Shown: one piece after another, positions 55,379 to 62,825 of the stretch
Layout of the letters: each line of letters opens with the position of its first letter
Numbering within the stretch: the first letter of the stretch is position 1
Assembly: GCF_014696715.1 (NCBI RefSeq)
Contig: NZ_JACJQO010000021.1
Span: forward strand, 42,842 to 106,841
DNA: 64,000 nt
Direction: 5' to 3'
Source of the DNA: Pseudanabaena sp. FACHB-2040
GTDB taxonomy: Bacteria; Cyanobacteriota; Cyanobacteriia; Phormidesmidales; Phormidesmidaceae
Translations under genes and position numbers: made by a program
The notes under the pieces: model-generated
What the model was told of the DNA's origin: nothing
Databases searched by the model: none
The model's input: the letters and a program-made list of their open reading frames with translations, nothing else

Positions 55379-56641
55379 ATGTCGCAACCACCTAAAGATT
55401 CCTCAGCGGCACACTCTGCTTCCCACGAAACTCCTAGGGAATCTCTGTTGGTGGAAGACCGCGTCAATGCCGACGAGATGTTTACCCTAATTGACGGCAT
55501 TCTGCCCTTCGAAGCCTGCCTTTACTATCAGGTTTTGCCGCTGTCGATCGAGGGGAGTCGTTTGAATCTAGGTATGGTTAATCCTAGCGACTATGCAGCG
55601 GCTGACTATGTACGGCGGCAAACCTCTTATATCAACTACTCCGTTGTAACCCTACAAATCTCCTCAGATTGGCACCGAGACAGCTTATCTCGGTATCTCA
55701 GCCACTCAGCTAAGGTTAAGCAGCTTAGGCACCGGGCCGCGAGTACAGAAGAAAGCGCCACCCGTCTAAATCACCATGAGGCCAATGCCGAGAACCCGAT
55801 CAACTACCAGGCAACTCTTGTTGTAGACACTCCTGACGAATTAGAGCGAGAGTTTTCAGCAGCAGAAAGTTTGGCGCTGAGAGCGGCTCAATTGCCTAAA
55901 CCTTTAGCTGCTGCGATCGCAAAGCCGCAGCCGAAGCCACCCAGCGGCATCGCTGTCTCGCCTGCTGCCGAAGCGGGTGCTCAAGACCCCTTAGAACTCA
56001 TTATTCAGAGTCGCTACCGAGATTTGCCCATAGAAGGGCTTAGACAGCTTTCCTCCCCAGCCCTGATGGAAGCCCTCCTCAGCCGGGTTTTAGAAGATGG
56101 CATCGGTCGGCTGTACTTCGAAAATCATGGGCACTATGGCCGCATCCTCTGGAGCAAAGACGGTGTGGTGCAGTCAGCCCTAGATCTGATCAAGCTTGAG
56201 GTGTTTCAGGGCGTAATCAACGAATTCAAACGCATGACTCACTTGCCCCTGCTTCGTTTTAGCGCGTCGAAGCAGGTTGAAATTGAGCGGCTATACCAGG
56301 GAGATCGAGTTCTGCTAAGGCTGCGAGTGATGCCCAATGTCCAGGGCGAAGAAGCGACTCTACAGGTTTTGCGGGGAACCGCATTGAGGTTTTACCAACG
56401 GCAGCAAATCGACAACCTAGGCCGCGATGCCTTAGGCATTGCCCAGACCCTGCAGCAGCGCCTCCATGAAATTCGAGAGCGAGCTCGTCAAACGCTCAAC
56501 TTTACAACCTCCCGTCAGGAGGCACTGCCTACGATCATTCAGATGTTGAAGCAGATGGAAGCGCAGATCCAAGAGCTGATTCGGCTGGCTGAAAACGAAA
56601 CCTCCCAAGGCGGCCCTAGGGAGGTTAGCAGAGAGGATTAA
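55379..56641 (+). CDS. patU3: PatU3-like protein (GspE/PilB N-terminal-like domain)
   Basis: A 420-residue protein. Residues about 20-110 ('DEMFTLIDGILPFEACLYYQVLPLSIEGSRLNLGMVNPSDYAAADYVRRQTSYINYSVV') resemble the N-terminal domain of type II/IV secretion ATPases. A Pro/Ala linker follows, then a second globular region ('LSSPALMEALLSRVLEDGIGRLYFENHGHYGRILWSKDGVVQSAL'), with no Walker motif. Such proteins are often mislabelled PilB. Position directly after hetZ supports PatU3, the pattern regulator that acts with HetZ in Nostoc; the intervening patU5 is absent. The name is context-based. Confidence 0.7.
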   Translation: MSQPPKDSSAAHSASHETPRESLLVEDRVNADEMFTLIDGILPFEACLYYQVLPLSIEGSRLNLGMVNPSDYAAADYVRRQTSYINYSVVTLQISSDWHRDSLSRYLSHSAKVKQLRHRAASTEESATRLNHHEANAENPINYQATLVVDTPDELEREFSAAESLALRAAQLPKPLAAAIAKPQPKPPSGIAVSPAAEAGAQDPLELIIQSRYRDLPIEGLRQLSSPALMEALLSRVLEDGIGRLYFENHGHYGRILWSKDGVVQSALDLIKLEVFQGVINEFKRMTHLPLLRFSASKQVEIERLYQGDRVLLRLRVMPNVQGEEATLQVLRGTALRFYQRQQIDNLGRDALGIAQTLQQRLHEIRERARQTLNFTTSRQEALPTIIQMLKQMEAQIQELIRLAENETSQGGPREVSRED

Positions 56642-56644
56642 GGA

Positions 56645-57157
56645 CTAGGAGCTTTTGCGTGATGTACGCCAGGCTTCGGTTAAGCGACCGAAGTTAACTT
56701 TGAACTCGCTGGCTCCAAACCACCCGCCCAGACGATCTTCATCCCAAGAGGCGGAAAGTGCCCCATAGCTAAGGCCAACAACGCCTAAGCCAAAGCAGCC
56801 TAGGGTCGTTAGAAAGACAGCGTACTTGGGAACGTCTAAAATCTGATTAATTAGCAGAAAGTAGCTCAGGAAGAAGACGCCGACCCCCAAAAAAGTCGGC
56901 ACTCCTGAGAAAATCACCATCCGGCGAAACATCCGGCGGCTGACTCCCTCCGGAATAGAAGCTTCTGAGCGAGCAGTGCGAGAAGTCCGCGTAGACGATG
57001 ATGTTTTCGCCGACTTCTGAACTGCTTGGGCCTGAGCTGATTGGCGCTGATCCTTGTTTAAATTCTGAACTGACTTTCCTTCAGAAGCGCCAGCTGCCTT
57101 TTTGCGCTTACGGTTTGGTTCAAAGGGCAGAGAATTACGCGGAGAATCAGAAGGCAT
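56645..57157 (-). CDS. PAM68-family (DUF3464) photosystem II assembly protein
   Basis: A 170-residue protein: a disordered basic N-terminus of about 75 residues, two transmembrane helices ('MVIFSGVPTFLGVGVFFLSYFLL', 'YAVFLTTLGCFGLGVVGLSYGALSASW') and a short 'RLGGWFGASEFKVNFGRLTEAWR' end, all matching PAM68. Plant PAM68 and Synechocystis Sll0933 help photosystem II assembly in thylakoids. It lies 53 bases downstream of rpsO on the same strand, a neighbourhood seen in other cyanobacteria. Confidence 0.9.
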   Translation of the reverse strand: MPSDSPRNSLPFEPNRKRKKAAGASEGKSVQNLNKDQRQSAQAQAVQKSAKTSSSTRTSRTARSEASIPEGVSRRMFRRMVIFSGVPTFLGVGVFFLSYFLLINQILDVPKYAVFLTTLGCFGLGVVGLSYGALSASWDEDRLGGWFGASEFKVNFGRLTEAWRTSRKSS

Positions 57158-57210
57158 AGGTCTCAGCTGAAAAACATTTCGCCGCTAGCTGTGGGAGGTG
57201 AGTGTCCCCA

Positions 57211-57480
57211 TTAACCCCGAATGCCCAGACGTTGAATCAGGGCCCGGTAACGGGTTGAGTCTTGCTTCAGCAGGTAAGCCAGTAGGCGTTTGCGGTGGCC
57301 AATCATTTTCAGAAGGCCTCGCCGAGAGGAATAGTCTTTTTTGTTCTTTTGCAGGTGCTCACTCAGTTTATTGATACGCTCGGTGAGCATAGCAATTTGA
57401 ACATCAACCGACCCGGTGTCAGTTTCGTGAACCTGAAAATCAGAGATGAGTTCTTGTTTTCGTTCTTGCAGCAGTGCCAT
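57211..57480 (-). CDS. rpsO: 30S ribosomal protein S15
   Basis: Binds the central domain of 16S rRNA. The 89-residue length and motifs are standard: '[22 protein letters not shown]', '[32 protein letters not shown]' and '[13 protein letters not shown]'. It is separated from ruvA upstream by 93 bases and followed by the PAM68-like gene. Confidence 0.98.
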   Translation of the reverse strand: MALLQERKQELISDFQVHETDTGSVDVQIAMLTERINKLSEHLQKNKKDYSSRRGLLKMIGHRKRLLAYLLKQDSTRYRALIQRLGIRG

Positions 57481-57573
57481 CAGCGGACAACGTCTTCAAA
57501 TTCAACAAATAGTCCAGAGTTAGCTATCATAACACAGCCCTCTCAACCTTCCTACCTTACCCTAGTCAGGCGC

Positions 57574-58200
57574 TTAGCGGCTGAGCCAGGAGATCGCTTC
57601 GCGCACCCAAGCTTCAGGATCGGCAGATTTGCTGAGGGTCGTATTTTGACCGACGGCTTGCAGTGCCTCTAGAATTTCGCTGCTGCTGTACCCCAGCGCT
57701 AATAGAGTCACCTCAACGTCTTCTTGAATCGAGACGGCTGGCCCTCCAGTTGGCATTAACACCAAGCCAGTTTGCTGTCGCCACTCCATTAGCTTCGTTT
57801 TAAGCTCTAGGATGATGCGTTCTGCGGTTTTGCCGCCGACGCCTGGGGTGCGAGATATTAGTCGAGTATTGCCTGATACAACGGCCTGAACTAGCTCCTC
57901 TGTACCCAGGGTGTCAATCAAAGCCATCGCCATCTGGGGGCCAATACCGCTGACGCTGACCAGCTGACGAAACAGATCGCGCTCCTCACGGCTGCCAAAG
58001 CCTAGCAGCACCATCTGGTCTTCTCTAACCTGGAGATGCGTAAATAGCTGAACTTGTTCTCCTAGCGGCGGCAGGCTAGACAGCAGTCGCGCCACTACCT
58101 GCAGGTCATAGCCAATTTGGTTGACCTCTAGGGTAAGGATGATTTTATTGCCGCCCGGTCTTTGAATATCGCTCAGGACACCTTTGAGGTAGCTAATCAT
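57574..58200 (-). CDS. ruvA: Holliday junction branch-migration protein RuvA
   Basis: Tetrameric DNA-binding subunit that targets RuvB to Holliday junctions. The 208-residue protein starts MISYLKGVL, with the OB-fold domain, helix-hairpin-helix motifs ('LVSVSGIGPQMAMALIDTLG', 'RTPGVGGKTAERIILELK') and the C-terminal RuvB-binding domain ('ALGYSSSEILEAL'). The open frame extends 50 residues upstream, but that part is low complexity and out of family. The DivIVA-like gene ends just upstream. Confidence 0.97.
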   Translation of the reverse strand: MISYLKGVLSDIQRPGGNKIILTLEVNQIGYDLQVVARLLSSLPPLGEQVQLFTHLQVREDQMVLLGFGSREERDLFRQLVSVSGIGPQMAMALIDTLGTEELVQAVVSGNTRLISRTPGVGGKTAERIILELKTKLMEWRQQTGLVLMPTGGPAVSIQEDVEVTLLALGYSSSEILEALQAVGQNTTLSKSADPEAWVREAISWLSR

Positions 58201-58219
58201 GATAGTTAAAGGGCAGTCG

Positions 58220-58969
58220 TCAGCGGCGAGGCCGATCGGGGCGGGAGGGCTGGTTGCTGCGGGTAGGGCTGGTGGGCTCGGCACTGCGCTTGGTAGGGGC
58301 CGCTGGGCTACCGGCATCGCTGGGAGAGCGCTGTAGCTGCTGTCGGCCATTTTGAATCACGCGCAGCATATCTGTTAGATTCCGCTCCAGCTGGCCTAAC
58401 ACGTCTCCAGCATAGCTGTCGGCATCATCTTGAATGGTATTTTTTTCAGCGAGGGCCTGCTGGCGCATTGATTCCCATTCGCGCTGGGCCTGCAGGCGCA
58501 TCTGGTCAATTTCGGCGACGACTTGCGATCGCAAAGCATCACAGTCCTGCTGCGCCTGCGTCTTAATCTGCTGCGCCATCTGTTCAGCCTGCCTGACGAT
58601 GCCCTGCTCATCGAGCATTTGGGCGGCCTGCTGCTCGGCTGCTGCTACCAACTCCTGAGCGTAGCGCTGAGCCTCGGCCAAAATGATATCCCGCTGCTGC
58701 GTAATCTGGCTGGCTTCGCGGAAAGCGGTTGGCAGATTCAGCCGGACTAGGTCAAGCTGATCTAGCATCTGATCCTCGTCTACTAGGGTGCGCCCACTCA
58801 AAGGAACGCGAGGGCTGCCCAGAATCAGCTCCTCCAGCCGGTTTAGCTCCTGCTGAATGTCTACCCCTCCGGCAGTGGAGAAGAAGGCTGCCTGTCCAGT
58901 GGCATCGGCAGCGGGATCAGCGGCTCCGTTTTGCCGGGAGTGGGGGCGGGTGGGGTCTGGGCGTAACAT
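58220..58969 (-). CDS. DivIVA-like coiled-coil protein
   Basis: A 249-residue protein. A short N-terminal part ('[47 protein letters not shown]') precedes a long Ala/Gln/Glu coiled coil (about residues 85-210) and a Ser/Pro/Arg-rich tail. It recalls DivIVA/Cdv3-type division proteins and is sometimes annotated as ATP synthase subunit b-like. The only visible start is an ATG that lies 109 bases inside coaD, giving about 35 non-conserved leading residues. A non-standard internal start cannot be excluded. It may act in septum placement (inference). Confidence 0.75.
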   Translation of the reverse strand: MLRPDPTRPHSRQNGAADPAADATGQAAFFSTAGGVDIQQELNRLEELILGSPRVPLSGRTLVDEDQMLDQLDLVRLNLPTAFREASQITQQRDIILAEAQRYAQELVAAAEQQAAQMLDEQGIVRQAEQMAQQIKTQAQQDCDALRSQVVAEIDQMRLQAQREWESMRQQALAEKNTIQDDADSYAGDVLGQLERNLTDMLRVIQNGRQQLQRSPSDAGSPAAPTKRSAEPTSPTRSNQPSRPDRPRR

Positions 58970-59442
58970 TGGTAGATATCTCTCGCGACATGGTGGGGGA
59001 CAAAATGATCGACAGGCCCGCCAAATCGGGCAATTTCCTTGACCAGGCTGCTGCTGAGAAACCCGTACTCAGTGGAGGTCGACATAAATAGGGTTTCAAT
59101 ATCGTCGGACAGAGTTTTGTTGGTGTGGGCCATTTGTAGCTCTTTTTCAAAGTCCGACAGCACCCGCAGCCCCCGCAGCAAAACCTGCGCGTTGCACATC
59201 CTGGCGTAGGTTACGGTCAATCCGTCGTAGCAGTCAACCTCAATGTTGGGCAGATGGCGCACAGATAGCTTAATCTGCTCAATTCGTTTTTCGGTTGAGA
59301 ATAGAGGCGTTTTGTTAGGATTGCTGGAAACGACCACAATCACCCGGTCAAACAGCCGACTGCCTCGGGTAATAATATCTAAATGCCCGAAGGTGATGGG
59401 GTCAAAGCTACCGGGGTAAATGGCAATCAAAACAGCCTGCAC
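58861..59442 (-). CDS. coaD: Pantetheine-phosphate adenylyltransferase
   Basis: Fourth step of coenzyme A synthesis. '[18 protein letters not shown]' contains the T/HxGH nucleotide motif, with '[23 protein letters not shown]' and the closing '[19 protein letters not shown]'. The 193-residue length includes about 28 extra C-terminal residues, Pro-rich, that exist only because of the overlap with the DivIVA-like gene. Start is a GTG at 59442; a TTG four codons later (MIAIYPG) would match the usual family start even better. Confidence 0.95.
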   Translation of the reverse strand: MQAVLIAIYPGSFDPITFGHLDIITRGSRLFDRVIVVVSSNPNKTPLFSTEKRIEQIKLSVRHLPNIEVDCYDGLTVTYARMCNAQVLLRGLRVLSDFEKELQMAHTNKTLSDDIETLFMSTSTEYGFLSSSLVKEIARFGGPVDHFVPHHVARDIYQCYAQTPPAPTPGKTEPLIPLPMPLDRQPSSPLPEG

Positions 59443-59470
59443 CAGTCTCGCTGAAGCGATTATAGCGAAC

Positions 59471-59959
59471 TTAGGAAGTCGGCAGATGCTTTATATAGGC
59501 GCGATCGCACCGAGCTGTTTCTACTCCAGAGATTGGCTGATAGCCCGACGTTTCGTACAGCACCACCGCTTCTTTTAGCACCGATGCCGTCTCGATCCAG
59601 ATTTGCTTAAACCCACGCTGGGCAATGGCCTGCTCCAGCAAGTTCAGCAGGTAGCGACCCAAGCCCTGCCCTCGAACTGAAGGCAAAAGATACATTTTGC
59701 GAATCTCAACCGCCCGCTCACCCCGTTCGATGGGGTAATATCCTGCCGTGCCGACAATCTGCCCCTGCTGCTCCACTACCCAAAACTCGCCGCCCCTCTC
59801 CAGGTAGTGTACCTCGACTGCGTAGGCATCCTGGTCGCTGCCTGTGGGTTCACAGGTCAGCCCATACTCCGCTAAAACTGCTGCAATAACTTGAAAAGCT
59901 TGGTCTCGATCTGAGGGCTGCCAGTCTCGCAGCCAAACTGTTTTAAATGCCTGACGCAT
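59471..59959 (-). CDS. GNAT family N-acetyltransferase
   Basis: A 162-residue single GNAT domain. The acetyl-CoA pyrophosphate loop is '[12 protein letters not shown]' and the preceding strand '[11 protein letters not shown]'. The closing '[10 protein letters not shown]' is also typical. The substrate is unknown. It begins four bases after the miaE stop, so it is probably cotranscribed with miaE; modification of a tRNA- or ribosome-linked target is possible but not shown. Confidence 0.9.
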   Translation of the reverse strand: MRQAFKTVWLRDWQPSDRDQAFQVIAAVLAEYGLTCEPTGSDQDAYAVEVHYLERGGEFWVVEQQGQIVGTAGYYPIERGERAVEIRKMYLLPSVRGQGLGRYLLNLLEQAIAQRGFKQIWIETASVLKEAVVLYETSGYQPISGVETARCDRAYIKHLPTS

Positions 59960-59962
59960 AGA

Positions 59963-60559
59963 TTAGCTGTGAATGCGAGGCTCGGGGTGAAGCGTGGACA
60001 GCAGCTCGCTTTCAACCACGGCCAAGGCCGTCAGGCGAGATTCTACCTCGGAGCGCTCGAAATAGTGAGTCGCCAGCACCCAGTAAGCACCGTAATGGCG
60101 AGCCTCCGACGCCATTAGCCCCCGGTAAAATCGCGCCAGCTCAGGCTCTGGGCAGTGCTGAGCCAGCAGCCCCAGTCGTTCATGGCTGCGAGCTTCAATC
60201 AGGGCTGAAACCAGCAGCCCGTCTAACATTCGCTCTGGCTCATGACGGCGAATTTGAGCCTTGAGCCCAGCTCCATAGGGTGATGGTGCGAGTGCCCGTA
60301 GGGCAATGCCCCGCCGCTCTAGCCACTGATTGACCTGCTCAAAATGGGTGAGTTCTTCCTGGGCAATGCCGGTCAGCGTCCGCACTAGCTTTTCGCTGGA
60401 GGGATAGCGGAACATCAGATTGAGGGCAACACCGGCAGCCTTTCGCTCGCAGTGGGAATGATCCAGCAAGATCGTGTTGAGGTTGCCTAGGGCCTGCTCC
60501 AGCCAGGCTGGGGCAGTGGGCGTTTCTAGCAGTTTGATCGTGGGCAGAGTGGCATTCAC
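59963..60559 (-). CDS. miaE: tRNA-(ms2io6A)-hydroxylase MiaE
   Basis: A diiron monooxygenase that hydroxylates the isopentenyl group of ms2i6A37 in tRNA. The 198-residue ferritin-like protein has the metal ligands in 'DHSHCERKAAGVAL', 'AQEELTHFEQV', 'EARSHERLGLLAQH' and 'MASEARHYGAYW'. It is followed by the GNAT gene with a four-base gap. No miaA or miaB is in the window. Confidence 0.93.
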   Translation of the reverse strand: MNATLPTIKLLETPTAPAWLEQALGNLNTILLDHSHCERKAAGVALNLMFRYPSSEKLVRTLTGIAQEELTHFEQVNQWLERRGIALRALAPSPYGAGLKAQIRRHEPERMLDGLLVSALIEARSHERLGLLAQHCPEPELARFYRGLMASEARHYGAYWVLATHYFERSEVESRLTALAVVESELLSTLHPEPRIHS

Positions 60560-60680
60560 CTCAGGGTTCCCATCCGCATAAACAGGGCATTTGAATTAGT
60601 CAAAATCGATTGTACCGATTCTACTTGCCCTAATCGTTGCACTGATTAAGGGCAGGCAGGGTACAGCCCAACAGCTTGGT

Positions 60681-61121
60681 TTAGCTAGACTGTAAATGGT
60701 TTACCAGAGCGTGTAGCCCCAGCCGATAGCTCTCAGCGCCAAACCCAGAGATCTGACCCACTGCAACTGGGGCAATGTAGGAATGGTGCCGAAAAGGTTC
60801 TCGTCGATGAATGTTGCTGAGATGAACCTCGACTGTGGGAATGGCAACTGCTGCTATGGCATCACGAATAGCTACGCTGGTGTGAGTGTAGGCTCCGGGG
60901 TTGATCAAAATTCCCTGAACCTGGCCCATTGCCGCCTGGATCTGGTCAACTAGAGCACCCTCATGATTAGACTGAAAAAACTCGATGGCTATCTGCAGCC
61001 GTCGAGCCTCTTCAGCAAGCATTTGGTTAATGGTGTCTAGCGTTTGCTGTCCATAAATCTCTGGCTCTCGTTTACCTAAGAGATTTAGGTTAGGACCATG
61101 CAGTACCTGGATGGTTAACAA
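60681..61121 (-). CDS. aroQ: Type II 3-dehydroquinate dehydratase
   Basis: Third step of the shikimate pathway. The 146-residue length and '[19 protein letters not shown]' are diagnostic, with the catalytic Tyr in that motif. '[16 protein letters not shown]' and '[17 protein letters not shown]' carry the active-site His and Arg. It is monocistronic here, with 120 bases to miaE. Confidence 0.97.
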   Translation of the reverse strand: MLTIQVLHGPNLNLLGKREPEIYGQQTLDTINQMLAEEARRLQIAIEFFQSNHEGALVDQIQAAMGQVQGILINPGAYTHTSVAIRDAIAAVAIPTVEVHLSNIHRREPFRHHSYIAPVAVGQISGFGAESYRLGLHALVNHLQSS

Positions 61122-61146
61122 AGCCTAGAAACCTTGCTCAGGAGTT

Positions 61147-61284
61147 TTAACGGTAGTATTCGCGGTCGTCGACCGGAATAGGGATCGGCTCATGCTCAGG
61201 CTGGGCTTCAGGACCTAGGACGGCATCGATCACCTTGTCGATCCATTCCCGCAGCTTTTCCAGAGCTTTTTCAATGTAATCCAT
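61147..61284 (-). CDS. Small amphipathic-helix protein (45 aa)
   Basis: A 45-residue protein: one amphipathic helix ('MDYIEKALEKLREWIDKVIDAVLG') and a Pro-rich acidic tail ('EHEPIPIPVDDREYYR'). The wider frame continues upstream for 129 more residues, but that part is not protein-like and the ATG has AGGGAG upstream. I recall similar short cyanobacterial proteins but no function. It lies 25 bases before the aroQ start on the same strand. Confidence 0.6.
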   Translation of the reverse strand: MDYIEKALEKLREWIDKVIDAVLGPEAQPEHEPIPIPVDDREYYR

Positions 61285-61454
61285 CAGCGATAAACTCCCT
61301 TTTGGCTTACCATCTCCCGAGGTACAGGATGCCCAAATTTGAGAGCACATCCCCCCTCTAATAAGACGGGACTGCTTTAGATAGCATGTAACTATAATAA
61401 CCAATTGGGGCAAATGATCAAGGGCGCTATTTGGGGAGTCTTGACATTTTTGAT

Positions 61455-62732
61455 TTAGCAGTGGGGCTGCAGCAGAATTCGCCTTAGGTGATCTAGGGCT
61501 GAACAGGCGCTGAGCTGTCGAATCCAATCGCGACCCCGGAAATGACCGAACTGGTGAGCGTAGCTGTAGACCGTGCCGGGTGGGGTTGCTAGCCCGATGT
61601 ACACCAATCCTACGGGCTTGTCTGGGCTGCCACCGCCGGGGCCAGCGATGCCGGTAATACTCAGTCCCCAATCGGTCTGGAGCTGCCGCTGGACGCCTAG
61701 CGCCATCTGCTCGGCGACGAGGGCGCTGACGGCTCCATGCTCTTCTAGCACGGTGGGTTCAACCCCTAGCAGCTTGATCTTGACTGCGTTCTCGTAGGCA
61801 ATCACGCCGCCTTGAAAATAGATAGAGCTGCCCGATACCTGTGTGATCATCTGCCCCAAGCCACCGCCGGTGCAAGATTCGGCAACGGCCAGGGTTTGCT
61901 GTTGCGATCGCAACAACTCCCCCACTACCGAAGCTAGAGTATCGTCGTCTCGGCCATAGCAATCGAGCCCGGTGAGCGCCAGCAGGGCCGCTTCTACAGG
62001 TTCGATCAGGGCCAGCGCGGCGGCCTGATTGGCGGCTCGGGCGCTGATTCTCAGGCGGGCCTCCCCGGCTCCAGCGTAGGGAGCTACGGTGGGGTTTTCC
62101 TGCTCCAGATACGGCGCAACTTTTTCCGCTAGGGCCGCCTCTCCAATGCCCCAAAATCGCAGCATTCGGCTGGTAATGGCAGCCTGGCCCCAGCCTTGGT
62201 CTTTGAGATAGGGAACAGCAGTTTCGAGCCACATGGCCTGCATTTCGCTCGGCACCCCCGGAAACGTTAGTAGGGTCAACCCAGAACGCGGCTGCCAGAT
62301 CAGGCCAGGGGCGCTCCCTGTGCGGTTGGGCAGAACCTCGGCTCCCTGCGGCAGCAGTGCCTGTTTGCGGTTGCTCTCGGCCAAAGGGCGACCCCGCCGT
62401 AGAAATTTTTCCTGAATGTCGGTCCACACCTCTGGGCGCTCCTCCAGCGGCGCATCAAAAAAGTCTGCCAGGGTTTCTGTGGTCAGATCGTCAGGGGTAG
62501 GACCCAGACCGCCTGTAAAAATTAAAAGCCGCGATCGCTTACAGGCAATTGCGATGGCGCGCTTAATGCGAATCGGGTTGTCGCCAACCACTGTTTGGTA
62601 ATAGTGGGGAATGCCCAAGTCAGCCAACTGCTGAGCTAGGAACTGAGCATTGCTATTTAAGATGTCTCCCAGCAGTAGCTCTGTGCCGACACAGATAATC
62701 TCGGCACCGCCAAGCATTCGATCCTCATTCAT
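61455..62732 (-). CDS. cinA: CinA family protein (competence/damage-inducible, nicotinamide-nucleotide amidase type)
   Basis: A 425-residue two-domain protein. The N-terminal MoaB-like domain has 'EIICVGTELLLGDILNSNA' and 'TGGLGPTPDDLTTE', linked to ADP-ribose pyrophosphatase activity. The C-terminal CinA domain has 'VAESCTGGGLGQMITQVSGSS' and 'ITGIAGPGGGSPDKPVGLVYIGLA', linked to NMN deamidase activity. It is full length and divergent from the following glycosyltransferase. In cyanobacteria it is a clock- and competence-linked gene in some species. Confidence 0.95.
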   Translation of the reverse strand: MNEDRMLGGAEIICVGTELLLGDILNSNAQFLAQQLADLGIPHYYQTVVGDNPIRIKRAIAIACKRSRLLIFTGGLGPTPDDLTTETLADFFDAPLEERPEVWTDIQEKFLRRGRPLAESNRKQALLPQGAEVLPNRTGSAPGLIWQPRSGLTLLTFPGVPSEMQAMWLETAVPYLKDQGWGQAAITSRMLRFWGIGEAALAEKVAPYLEQENPTVAPYAGAGEARLRISARAANQAAALALIEPVEAALLALTGLDCYGRDDDTLASVVGELLRSQQQTLAVAESCTGGGLGQMITQVSGSSIYFQGGVIAYENAVKIKLLGVEPTVLEEHGAVSALVAEQMALGVQRQLQTDWGLSITGIAGPGGGSPDKPVGLVYIGLATPPGTVYSYAHQFGHFRGRDWIRQLSACSALDHLRRILLQPHC

Positions 62733-62825
62733 TGTGTGGGTTGTGAGGGCAGTGGATGGATAGTGTCATTATTAACATTGCACAGCGCGATGTGCGTCTT
62801 AATCGGTATTTTGCGAGAACAGTTC

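Noticed and set aside
58201..58350. 50-residue N-terminal extension of RuvA
   Set aside because: Pro/Ala-rich and absent from the family; it is the DivIVA-like gene's tail read in another frame. MISYLKG is the normal start.
61285..61671. N-terminal extension of the 45-aa protein
   Set aside because: It overlaps the end of cinA, is Arg/Ser-rich, and the internal ATG has its own ribosome site.
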